Assembly: GCF_947498175.1 (NCBI RefSeq)
Contig: NZ_CANMJB010000001.1
Coordinates: 186,001-250,000, forward strand
Source of the DNA: an uncultured Algimonas sp.
GTDB lineage: Bacteria > Pseudomonadota > Alphaproteobacteria > Caulobacterales > Maricaulaceae
DNA: 64,000 bases
Reading direction: 5' to 3'
Shown: positions 9,040-16,821 of the stretch, piece by piece
Position numbering within the stretch: position 1 is the stretch's first letter
How the letters are laid out: every line of letters begins with the position of its first letter
Position numbers and translations under genes: made by a program
Notes under the pieces: generated by a model
The model's input: the letters and a program-made list of their open reading frames with translations, nothing else
What the model was told of the DNA's origin: nothing
The model's database searches: none

Positions 9040-9428
9040 GCGATCCGGATCCGAAACGCATCCTCATCGAGCTGAGCGACAGCGAGGAACGCTACGCCAT
9101 GAGCCGCGCCGTCGTGCAGGGCGATTGGTGCTTCGTCTCCGGCACGGTCGGCTATGATTACAATACGGGCGAACTCCCGGACGATCCGGCGCAGCAGGCG
9201 ATGAACGCGTTCGCCAACATCATGGCGGCGCTGGACGGCGGCGGGTTCGAGCTCGGTCACACGGTCCGCGTTCAGTACACTCTGAGCGACCGCGCCCACA
9301 TGGACGCCGTCCTCCCGGTCATCCGCCAGCATTTCGGGGCGATCCGTCCCGCAGCAACCATGGTCATCGCCGACCTGGTGGATGAACGCATGAAGGTCGA
9401 AATCGAAGTGACGGCGTTCAAAGGTTGA
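9036..9428 (+). CDS. RidA family (YjgF/YER057c/UK114) protein
   Basis: A 130-residue RidA-like protein. The canonical family hydrolyses reactive enamine/imine intermediates made by PLP enzymes. Visible are the VSGTVGYDYNTGELPDD strand-turn, the QQAMNAFANIMAALDGGGF helix, and IRPAATMVIADLVDERMKVEIEVTA. The last segment holds the Arg (IRPA) that anchors the substrate carboxylate in the family. Its place among PLP desulfurase genes fits imine clean-up, but that link is inferred. The ATG overlaps the lipoprotein stop. Confidence 0.9.
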   Translation: MSDPDPKRILIELSDSEERYAMSRAVVQGDWCFVSGTVGYDYNTGELPDDPAQQAMNAFANIMAALDGGGFELGHTVRVQYTLSDRAHMDAVLPVIRQHFGAIRPAATMVIADLVDERMKVEIEVTAFKG

Positions 9429-9439
9429 AAAATTTCCAA

Positions 9440-9462
9440 TCATTCCCAGCGTGTCTGGGAAT
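9440..9462. repeat. Perfect hairpin between ridA and sufC
   Basis: CATTCCCAG and CTGGGAATG pair perfectly around the 5-nt loop CGTGT, in the only real gap (58 nt) inside the first part of the suf operon. No T-run follows. It could be an RNA processing or stability element that sets the ratio of the sufB and sufC segments, or a solitary REP-like copy. Confidence 0.55.
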
Positions 9463-9486
9463 GAGCGAAATAGATGAGATAAAACA

Positions 9487-10230
9487 ATGCTTAACATAAC
9501 AAACCTCACCGCCACCGTCGACGACGGCAGGAAGACCATTCTCGACGGTCTTTCCCTGTCCGTGCCGGCTGGCGAAGTCCACGCCATCATGGGTCCGAAC
9601 GGAGCCGGGAAATCGACCTTGTCCTATGTCGTGACGGGACGGGACGGCTACGATGTCACGGGTGGCTCCGTCACGCTGGACGGCGAAGACCTGCTGGACA
9701 TGGATCCGGAGGAGCGGGCGGCGAAGGGCGTGTTTCTGTCCTTCCAATACCCGCTGGAAATTCCCGGCGTGCCGACGCTGACCTTTCTGCGCACCGCCAT
9801 GAATGCCCAGCGCAAGGCGCGCGGGGAGGAGCCGATCAGCGCGCCCGACTTCATGAAGCGCGCGCGAGACGTCGCCAAGCAGCTCAAGATCGCTCCGGAG
9901 ATGCTCCGCCGCCCGCTCAATGTCGGCTTCTCCGGCGGCGAGAAGAAGCGCATGGAGATCTTCCAGATGATGGTGCTGGAGCCGCGTTTCATCGTCATGG
10001 ACGAGACCGACTCCGGGCTCGACGTTGATGCGCTGCGGGTCGTGGCGGACGGGGTGAACGCGCTTCGCGCGCCAGACCGGGGCATCCTCATCATCACCCA
10101 CTATCAGCGTCTGCTCGACTATATCGTGCCGGACCAGGTGCATGTGCTGGCGGGCGGGGCGATCCGCGCGAGCGGCGACGCCGGTTTCGCCAAGACGCTC
10201 GAAACGGAAGGCTATGACGCCTATGCGTGA
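9487..10230 (+). CDS. sufC: Fe-S assembly ATPase SufC
   Basis: ABC-type ATPase (247 residues) of the soluble SufBC2D complex; it drives the conformational change for cluster assembly and is not a transporter subunit. It has Walker A GPNGAGKST, a degenerate signature GFSGGEKKRME, Walker B FIVMDETDSGLD and the H-loop IITHYQR. The DETDSGLD form is typical of SufC. The 3' end overlaps the start of sufD. Confidence 0.97.
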   Translation: MLNITNLTATVDDGRKTILDGLSLSVPAGEVHAIMGPNGAGKSTLSYVVTGRDGYDVTGGSVTLDGEDLLDMDPEERAAKGVFLSFQYPLEIPGVPTLTFLRTAMNAQRKARGEEPISAPDFMKRARDVAKQLKIAPEMLRRPLNVGFSGGEKKRMEIFQMMVLEPRFIVMDETDSGLDVDALRVVADGVNALRAPDRGILIITHYQRLLDYIVPDQVHVLAGGAIRASGDAGFAKTLETEGYDAYA

Positions 10231-11230
10231 TCAGCTCCCGCACCGCGGCCTGGAAGCCTGGAAATGGTCGGACCTTCGCGCCGAAGTGGCCAAGCACGAC
10301 CCGGCCGGGTTCGACGCATCCATGGAGGCGACAGTGTCCTTGCCGGGCGATGTCGGCGAAGCGCGCGCGACGGTGGCCGAACCGGACGACCTGATGGGCC
10401 GCATCGCCGCGGAGTATGCCGCCGACTCGGTCGCGCTCCGCATTCCGGACGGTGCGTCCTACGACCGCCCGCTGGAACTCTCGAACCTGTCGCAAGGCAA
10501 TGGCCGCGTCGTCATCGAAGTCGGCGAGGGCGCGACCTTGGATGTGATCGAGCGTCATGACGGCGAGAGCGGTTTCGCCAATCTCGACATCCGCTACGTG
10601 GTCAAGGCGGGCGGCACGCTGCACCGGACCGTTCTGTCCAGTGACGGGCCGGAGATGATCCGGCATGTCCGCGCGCATGTGACGCTTTGGGACCGGGCCG
10701 GTTTCAAACAGACCAAGCTCACCTTCGGCGGGGCGTTTTCCCGGCTGGAAACTCGGCTTGCCTGCATGGGCGCGGTCGATGTGGAGATGAGCGGCGCCTA
10801 CCTGCTGGATGGCAGCCGCCATGCCGACATCACCCACTACATCGATTTCGCCGCGCCCGGCTCGACGGTGCGCGACGCGGTCGCGGGCGTCGTGACCGAC
10901 AAGGCGCGCGGCGTCTTCCAGGGCAAGTTCCATGTCCGACGCCCGGCGCAGCAGACCGACGCGGAGATGCGCCACGATGCGCTGATGCTGTCGGACACTT
11001 CCCGGGTGAACGCGAAGCCGGAGCTGGAAATCTATGCTGACGACGTGGAATGCGCCCACGGCAATACGATCGGCCAGCTTGACGAGAACGCGCTGTTCTA
11101 CATGCGCCAGCGCGGCATTCCGGAAACGCAGGCGCGGGCGCTGCTGATCGAGGCGTTCGTGGCGGCGCGGCTGGGTGACGACGAAGACATGCTGGGCCTG
11201 GTGCGCGATTGGCTCGCGGCACGCGCATGA
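10223..11230 (+). CDS. sufD: Fe-S cluster assembly protein SufD
   Basis: SufD, about 335 residues, pairs with SufB and SufC. The start LEAWKWSDLR and the C-terminal block HGNTIGQLDENALFYMRQRG with RALLIEAF are family signatures. Two ATGs are possible (10214 and 10223), both overlapping sufC. GGAAGG at 10206-10211 is too close to the first, so 10223 is preferred with low certainty. The stop overlaps the next small gene as ATGA. Confidence 0.94.
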   Translation: MRDQLPHRGLEAWKWSDLRAEVAKHDPAGFDASMEATVSLPGDVGEARATVAEPDDLMGRIAAEYAADSVALRIPDGASYDRPLELSNLSQGNGRVVIEVGEGATLDVIERHDGESGFANLDIRYVVKAGGTLHRTVLSSDGPEMIRHVRAHVTLWDRAGFKQTKLTFGGAFSRLETRLACMGAVDVEMSGAYLLDGSRHADITHYIDFAAPGSTVRDAVAGVVTDKARGVFQGKFHVRRPAQQTDAEMRHDALMLSDTSRVNAKPELEIYADDVECAHGNTIGQLDENALFYMRQRGIPETQARALLIEAFVAARLGDDEDMLGLVRDWLAARA

Positions 11231-11397
11231 ACCTCGCTCTGATCCTGGCCGGTTTGTCCGTGACGCTGTTCGCGGCGTCGCAATATGAACGCCGGGCGGC
11301 TTCGGCGCCGGCTTGGCTGTCTGCGCTCATCCGCATCCTTGCGGTCGTCATTCTGTTGCTGGCGGCCTTCTATTTCTATCAACGGTTTACGGCATGA
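11227..11397 (+). CDS. 56-residue two-helix membrane protein in suf operon
   Basis: A very small protein with two hydrophobic stretches (about residues 2-17 and 32-52) separated by a basic loop (SQYERRAAS). It is coupled by ATGA overlaps to both sufD and sufS, which argues strongly that it is translated. I know no function. Position inside suf suggests a membrane link or accessory role, but that is only a guess. Confidence 0.75.
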   Translation: MNLALILAGLSVTLFAASQYERRAASAPAWLSALIRILAVVILLLAAFYFYQRFTA

Positions 11398-12611
11398 CCT
11401 TCGACGTCCGCTCCATCCGCGACCAGTTCCCCATCCTCTCCCGCGAGGTGAACGGCCATCCGCTCGCCTATCTCGACAACGCGGCCTCCGCCCAGAAGCC
11501 GACCGCCGTCATCGACGCGCTTGCGGACCAGATGCGTTCCGCCTACGCCAACGTCCACCGCGGCCTGCACACATTGGCCAACGAGACGACGGATGCATTC
11601 GAAGCGGCACGCGCTTCCGTCGCCCGCCATCTCGGCGCGCCCTCGCCGGACACTATCGTCTTCACGCGCGGGGCGACGGAAGCGTTGAACCTTTGCGCCT
11701 ACGGTCTATCCCACCTGATCGAGCCGGGCGACGAGATCGTCATCACCCAAATGGAGCACCATTCCAACATCGTGCCGTGGCATTTTCTGCGCGAACGTCA
11801 TGGCGCGGTGCTGAAGTTCATCCCGGTTCTGGACGACGGATCGCTCGACATGAAGGCTTTCCGTGAACTCATTGGAACGAAAACGAAAATCGTTTCCGTC
11901 GTCCACATGTCCAACGTGCTCGGCACCGTCAACGACATTGCCGAGATCGCCCGTTGGGCCAAGGCGGCCGGGGCCGTCATGGTCTCGGACGGAACGCAGG
12001 CGGCCGTTCATATGGATGTGGATGTGCAGGCGCTCGGCGTCGATCTCTACGCCATGACGGGTCACAAGCTTTACGGCCCGACGGCCATCGGCGCGCTCTA
12101 CGGCACGACGGACATTCTGGAACGGATGCAGCCCTTCAATGGCGGCGGGGAAATGATCGAGGATGTCTGGCAGGACCGGATCACCTATGCCGACGCTCCC
12201 GCCAAGTTCGAAGCCGGTACGCCGCCGATCCTCGAAGCGATCGGTTTGGGCGCGGCCATCGATTGGTATGCGCAATACGATATAGCCGAAATCCACCAGC
12301 ACGAAATGGCCTGCTATCATGCCGCACGCGACGGGCTGCGCGACCTGAACACTGTGAGGATATTCGGCGAAACCCTTGAAAAAGGTCCGGTTCTGGCCTT
12401 CAATCTCGACGGCGCCCACGCTCATGACGTGGCCCAAATCCTCGATAAATACGGTATCGCCGTTCGCGCCGGACAGCATTGCACGCAGCCCCTGATGGAA
12501 CGGTTCGGCGTGCATTCGACCGTGCGGGCGAGTTTCGGGATCTACAACACGCTGGACGAGGCGGACCGGTTTGTCGGCGCGGTGAAGAAGGCGGCAATGA
12601 TGCTGACTTAG
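11394..12611 (+). CDS. sufS: Cysteine desulfurase SufS (group II)
   Basis: PLP-dependent desulfurase of 405 residues. It has the SufS-type N-terminus (FPILSREVNGHPLAYLDNAAS), HRGLHTLANE, the PLP lysine in MTGHKLYGPT and the catalytic cysteine in VRAGQHCTQPLM. The short active-site loop without CSSG marks group II, which normally needs SufE or SufU to accept sulfur. No sufE or sufU is seen in this window. The start overlaps the small membrane protein stop (ATGA). Confidence 0.96.
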   Translation: MTFDVRSIRDQFPILSREVNGHPLAYLDNAASAQKPTAVIDALADQMRSAYANVHRGLHTLANETTDAFEAARASVARHLGAPSPDTIVFTRGATEALNLCAYGLSHLIEPGDEIVITQMEHHSNIVPWHFLRERHGAVLKFIPVLDDGSLDMKAFRELIGTKTKIVSVVHMSNVLGTVNDIAEIARWAKAAGAVMVSDGTQAAVHMDVDVQALGVDLYAMTGHKLYGPTAIGALYGTTDILERMQPFNGGGEMIEDVWQDRITYADAPAKFEAGTPPILEAIGLGAAIDWYAQYDIAEIHQHEMACYHAARDGLRDLNTVRIFGETLEKGPVLAFNLDGAHAHDVAQILDKYGIAVRAGQHCTQPLMERFGVHSTVRASFGIYNTLDEADRFVGAVKKAAMMLT

Positions 12612-12708
12612 GTGCGTTTCCTGACCGGAGTTCGGCAATGGACGGCTCAGCTGCTGAAAAGGCTGGAAAATGGCTCCCGGATCAAGTTCGCGATTGGGGT
12701 CGTTTAGG

Positions 12709-12741
12709 AAACTCGCTGATCACGACAGCGAGAGCGAGTTT
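12709..12741. repeat. 9-bp hairpin in the sufS-sufT gap
   Basis: AAACTCGCT (12709-12717) and AGCGAGTTT (12733-12741) pair perfectly with a 15-nt loop. It lies in the 166-nt gap after sufS, about 35 nt before sufT. No T-run follows on the plus strand. It could be an mRNA processing site or weak attenuator. The rest of the gap shows no gene. Confidence 0.5.
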
Positions 12742-12777
12742 CAAACAAGAGCGACATATCCTATATTGGATGGTGAC

Positions 12778-13248
12778 ATGGACGATTTGACGAACAGACA
12801 GCGCCAGGCGGAAGCGCTCGCCAATGCGCAGATTCCCGGCTACGTGCCCGAGATGGACGCGCCTGCGCCTGTCGATGACAAGGCCGGGCGCGACGTCATG
12901 GATGTGTCCGGCGCCCCGGTGGAAGCCCCGACGGACGCTGAAATCGCCCGCATCACGCACGATGTCGTCGAAGAGCTCAAGACCGTCTACGATCCCGAAA
13001 TCCCGACCGACATCTATGAGCTCGGCCTGATCTACAAGGTCGAGCTCGAAGACGACCGCACCCTTCTGGTTACGATGACCTTGACTGCGCCGGGCTGCCC
13101 CGTCGCGGGCGAGATGCCCCTCTGGGTGCAGGAAGCGTGCGCACGGGTGGACGGCGTGCGCCGCGTCGAGGTCGAGATGACCTTCGATCCGCCCTGGACC
13201 CCCGACCGAATGAGCGAGGAGGCTCGGCTCGAGCTGAACATGCTATGA
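12778..13248 (+). CDS. sufT: SufT-like Fe-S maturation factor (MIP18/DUF59)
   Basis: A 156-residue MIP18-family protein involved in Fe-S maturation. The conserved core VKTVYDPEIPTDIYELGLIY-type segment appears here as VYDPEIPTDIYELGLIY, followed by MTLTAPGCPVAGEMP with the conserved cysteine and by TFDPPWTPDRMSEEAR. The first 55 residues are a variable acidic extension. I chose the ATG at 12778; the frame is open to 12670 but without a ribosome-binding site. The stop overlaps sufA as ATGA. Confidence 0.92.
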   Translation: MDDLTNRQRQAEALANAQIPGYVPEMDAPAPVDDKAGRDVMDVSGAPVEAPTDAEIARITHDVVEELKTVYDPEIPTDIYELGLIYKVELEDDRTLLVTMTLTAPGCPVAGEMPLWVQEACARVDGVRRVEVEMTFDPPWTPDRMSEEARLELNML

Positions 13249-13619
13249 CCGACACGATGACGAAAACCCGCCGTCCCAGGCCGAAGCTCGTAACGCTGAC
13301 CGAAGCCGCCGCCGAAGCCGTGCGCGACATCCTGGCCGAACGCGGCGAAGGCTATCTTCGCGTCGGCGTCAGCAATGGCGGCTGCGCCGGCATGGAATAT
13401 GTCATGGACTATGTGTCCGAGCCGGAGACGTTCGACGAAATCGTCGAGGACAAAGGCGTCCAGATCGTCGTGGACTCCAAGGCCGTGCTGTTCATTCTCG
13501 GCTGCGTCGTCGATCACGAAACGACCTTGCTGCACAGCAAGTTCGTGTTCCGCAATCCGAACCAGACCGATGCCTGCGGATGCGGCGAAAGCGTGACCAT
13601 CGTTCCGGCCAAAGCCTGA
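13245..13619 (+). CDS. sufA: A-type Fe-S carrier SufA/IscA
   Basis: A-type carrier (124 residues) that passes clusters to target apoproteins. The three family cysteines are visible in SNGGCAGMEY and in the C-terminal ACGCGES. A basic leader of about 15 residues (MTDTMTKTRRPRPK) precedes the core. It is the last gene of the suf operon and its stop is immediately adjacent to the stop of the convergent monooxygenase gene. Confidence 0.95.
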   Translation: MTDTMTKTRRPRPKLVTLTEAAAEAVRDILAERGEGYLRVGVSNGGCAGMEYVMDYVSEPETFDEIVEDKGVQIVVDSKAVLFILGCVVDHETTLLHSKFVFRNPNQTDACGCGESVTIVPAKA

Positions 13620-14786
13620 TCAGACGCCCGTCGGGACCAGCCGTCCCGAAATCAGCCTCGTCAGCATCCGGGTCGCGGGCCAGACCTGGCTGGCGGGATG
13701 AAAGACGTTGTTGCGCAGGAACGGCGGGACCGGACTTCCGGACTGGTAGAGGGGCGTGAAAACGTCCGAGACCGTCTGGTAGAACCGGACGTGAGTTTTC
13801 CGACGTTTCGCATAGGTCGCAAGCGCATCGGGCAAATCGCGCCCTTCCAGCGCATCGGCCAGGCCCATCGCATCCAGCAGCGCCATGTTCGCCCCTTGTC
13901 CCAGTTGCGGGCTGGCCTGGTGCGCGGCGTCGCCGATATAGGCGATATGCAGACCGTAAGGCTTGGCCAGCGTACCGTGGCGGTAGCGCGCCGGAATCAT
14001 CTGGTCGTGCGTCGTGATCTGTTCGGCGAAGGGACGAAATTCCGGCCACAGAGCGACCGCCTTGCGTTTCCAGTCATCGAGATCGCATTGAAACCATTCG
14101 CTCAGCCGATCCGTCGGTTCGCTCCAGAAAATCGCCGTGCGTCCGTCGTCCGAGAGCGGCAGCACACCCAGCATGTGATGGGCGCCGCGATAGCATTGCG
14201 ATAGGTGATCCGTCGGCAAGGCCGTATCCTCCGGCCATTGCACCGTGCTCCAAAGGGCGCCGTAGGGCAGGGCCTTCGTCTTGATTGGCGACAGAGGCGA
14301 TCGGGATCCGGAGGCATCGACGACGAGGTCGAACGACCCGAAGCGGCGTCCGTCCACGGTCGAAAGCGTTCGTTCCGACCCCGTCAGCCCGGTCGCGACG
14401 ATCTCGGCCGAGGGGACGATGTCGCAGGGCCGTTGCCGCGCTGCGGAAAACAGCAGGTCGAACAGATCGGCGCGATGGATCGCCAACCCGTAATCGTCGC
14501 CGCCGACCTGGCTGTAATCGGCCCGCAGCACGGTTCGCCGCGACGCGCTTTCGATCCCGTGCAACCGGTGGATCGGACGCCCGCGTTGGATGGCGGCCCG
14601 CATCAGGCCCAGCCTGTCGAGACAGACCTTGCCGACGGGCTGGATCACGAGGCCCGAGCCAACCGGCTGCGGCGCGTCAAACCGGTCGAAGAGGCTCACC
14701 TTATGCCCAATATCGGACAGCCGGATCGCAAGTGCGAGCCCCCCGATCCCGCAGCCGGCGATGCCGATATCGAGCCGTCCGGTCAT
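13620..14786 (-). CDS. FAD-dependent monooxygenase
   Basis: A 388-residue class A flavoprotein monooxygenase. It has the N-terminal GxGxxG dinucleotide motif (IAGCGIGGLALAIRL), a VDASGSRSPL segment and the second FAD motif YIGDAAHQASPQLGQGANMALLDA. It resembles salicylate hydroxylase/UbiH-like enzymes. The substrate is unknown and no catabolic neighbours help. Two starts are possible (14786 and 14810); neither has a clear ribosome-binding site. The gene is convergent with sufA with no spacer. Confidence 0.87.
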   Translation of the reverse strand: MTGRLDIGIAGCGIGGLALAIRLSDIGHKVSLFDRFDAPQPVGSGLVIQPVGKVCLDRLGLMRAAIQRGRPIHRLHGIESASRRTVLRADYSQVGGDDYGLAIHRADLFDLLFSAARQRPCDIVPSAEIVATGLTGSERTLSTVDGRRFGSFDLVVDASGSRSPLSPIKTKALPYGALWSTVQWPEDTALPTDHLSQCYRGAHHMLGVLPLSDDGRTAIFWSEPTDRLSEWFQCDLDDWKRKAVALWPEFRPFAEQITTHDQMIPARYRHGTLAKPYGLHIAYIGDAAHQASPQLGQGANMALLDAMGLADALEGRDLPDALATYAKRRKTHVRFYQTVSDVFTPLYQSGSPVPPFLRNNVFHPASQVWPATRMLTRLISGRLVPTGV

Positions 14787-14832
14787 GGGGCGGGACGAAA
14801 GGCGGGCCATAGGCGCGGCATGAACCCTCTTG

Positions 14833-14859
14833 CGTCCCCGGCAATGAATGCTGGGGACG
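14833..14859. repeat. REP-like hairpin, family A, copy 1
   Basis: CGTCCCCGGC (14833-14842) and GCTGGGGACG (14850-14859) form a 10-bp stem with one G-T pair and the loop AATGAAT. The same element occurs at 39261, 47842 (opposite orientation) and 48752. It sits between the ABC exporter and the monooxygenase. Confidence 0.75.
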
Positions 14860-14868
14860 GCATGATCA

Positions 14869-16722
14869 TTACCCGGCCCCGAATTGCAGCTCCGCCAGCC
14901 GGGCATAAAGGCCACCGCGCGCGACCAGCTCAGCATGCGGGCCCGTGTCCACCACGCGGCCTTGGTCCAGCACGACGATCCGGTCGGCTGTCAGAACGGT
15001 GGCCAGCCTGTGGGCGATGACGAGCGTGGTACGGCCCCGGCGTAGCGTCTCGAAGGCCTGCTGCACGGCGCGTTCGCTTTCGCTGTCCAGCGCCGAGGTC
15101 GCCTCGTCCAGAAGCAGGATCGGCGCGTCGCGCAGCACGGCGCGGGCGATGGCGATTCGCTGGCGCTGGCCGCCGGACAGGGTCGCGCCGCGTTCGCCGA
15201 TGTCGGTCTCGTACCCATCAGGTAGGGCGGTGATGAAGTCATGGGCGTAGGCGGCCTTCGCGGAGGCGACGACCTCGTCGCGGCTCGCACCCTCGCGCCC
15301 ATAGGCGATGTTTTCGTAGGCTGTGCCGGAAAAGAGCGGCGCGCCCTGTTGCACGACGCTGATGCGACTGCGCAGCCCTTCAGGATCGATCTGTCTGACA
15401 TCGGTGCCGCCGACCTGCACCGTTCCCGATCGGGTATCGTAGAAACGCAAGATCAACTGGAACACGGTCGTCTTGCCTGCCCCGCTAGGGCCGACCAGCG
15501 CAACCGTCTCGCCCGGCGCGACATCGAAAGTCACTTTGTGCAAGGCCGGCGCGTCGGGACGGGACGGATAGGCGAAATCGACCCGGTCGAAGGCGACGGT
15601 TCCATTTTCGGACGGAAGCGTTGCGCCGGTCAGCGTCGGGGTTTCGTCCAGGATGTCGATCAGCCGCTCGGATGCGCCCGCCGCGCGCAGCAGGTTCGTC
15701 CAGGTCTCGGTCAGCGAGGACAGAGCGGACACGGCCAGAATGGCGTAGAGGGTGAAGGCGACGATGCTGCCGCCGTCCATCGTTCCGGCCAGCACTTGGC
15801 GCGCCCCGTACCACAGGATCCCCGCAATGCCCGCCATGCCGATGGCGAACAGCACGGCGGTCAGCCAGCTCTGCACGCCGATCCGTTTGGCCTGGACATC
15901 GTAGGTGCGCTCGATGGCGGCGCCGAACAGCTCGCGTTCCAGACGCTCGCGCGTATAGGCCTGCACCGTCTGGATCGAAGAGATCGCTTCGCCTGCGCGG
16001 CCCGACGCTTCCGCCAGCCGGTCCTGCCCGTCCCTGGACAGGCGGCGGATGACGGGGGTGACGAAGACGACGATGGCGACGATCACGCCGCCGACGGCCA
16101 CGACGAGCAGCCCGAGCTGCCAGCTGACCACGAACATCAGTGCGACCGATCCGACGATGGTCGCGATCGACCGCAGCGCAAAGGATACGGAGCCGGTGAC
16201 GACGGTTTCCACCAACGTCGTGTCGGTCGTCAGGCGGGACAGGACTTCGCCGGTGCGGATGCGTTCGAAATATTGCGGACTGAGCAGGGTCAGCCGGTCG
16301 AACACGGCGCGGCGCAGGTCCGCGACGACCCTCTGGCCGAGCGTCGTCACGAAGAAGAAGCGCAGCGCCCCGAAGGCCGAAAACAATACGGCGAAACCGA
16401 TCACCAGCATGAAATAGCCGTCCACACCGGCTGCCGGATCGACGGGCAGTTGCGCGCAATAGGGCGGGGCGTCGTCCGAGAAGCCGCAATCGACGATGAC
16501 CTTCAGAACGCCCGGCAAGGACAGGGTGAACACCGATGACAGGACGAGGAAGACGAGGAACCCGGCAATCCGTCCCGGATAGCGCCGCACGAAGGGCCAC
16601 AGCTTCGCGAGCGGCCGGAGCGAACGCGATCGGGCGCGGTGACCTTTTTCCTGCTCGACCTGCGCGGTGAAGGCGGCCCCGGCGGACCGGGACGGATCAG
16701 ACATGTCGGAACGGTCCGTCAT
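14869..16722 (-). CDS. ABC exporter, fused membrane and ATPase domains (ABCB/MsbA-like)
   Basis: A 617-residue half-transporter. About 330 residues form an N-terminal six-helix domain (for example RIAGFLVFLVLSSVFTLSL and GYFMLVIGFAVLFSAFGAL). The ATPase domain follows, with Walker A VGPSGAGKTTV, signature TLSGGQRQRIAIA, Walker B ILLLDEATSALD and H-loop VIAHRLA. It should act as a dimer exporting a lipid, drug or peptide; the substrate is unknown. The start is ATG 16722 or 16704. It is divergent from recQ across 99 bp. Confidence 0.93.
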   Translation of the reverse strand: MTDRSDMSDPSRSAGAAFTAQVEQEKGHRARSRSLRPLAKLWPFVRRYPGRIAGFLVFLVLSSVFTLSLPGVLKVIVDCGFSDDAPPYCAQLPVDPAAGVDGYFMLVIGFAVLFSAFGALRFFFVTTLGQRVVADLRRAVFDRLTLLSPQYFERIRTGEVLSRLTTDTTLVETVVTGSVSFALRSIATIVGSVALMFVVSWQLGLLVVAVGGVIVAIVVFVTPVIRRLSRDGQDRLAEASGRAGEAISSIQTVQAYTRERLERELFGAAIERTYDVQAKRIGVQSWLTAVLFAIGMAGIAGILWYGARQVLAGTMDGGSIVAFTLYAILAVSALSSLTETWTNLLRAAGASERLIDILDETPTLTGATLPSENGTVAFDRVDFAYPSRPDAPALHKVTFDVAPGETVALVGPSGAGKTTVFQLILRFYDTRSGTVQVGGTDVRQIDPEGLRSRISVVQQGAPLFSGTAYENIAYGREGASRDEVVASAKAAYAHDFITALPDGYETDIGERGATLSGGQRQRIAIARAVLRDAPILLLDEATSALDSESERAVQQAFETLRRGRTTLVIAHRLATVLTADRIVVLDQGRVVDTGPHAELVARGGLYARLAELQFGAG

Positions 16723-16821
16723 CGGGTGCGCGACTAGCGGGGAAGAGGGGCTGTGGAAAGCGCTGAAAATGCATGGCGGCCGCTCTTGCAGTGGACGGCG
16801 AAGCGCCGCAACTGACAGGGG

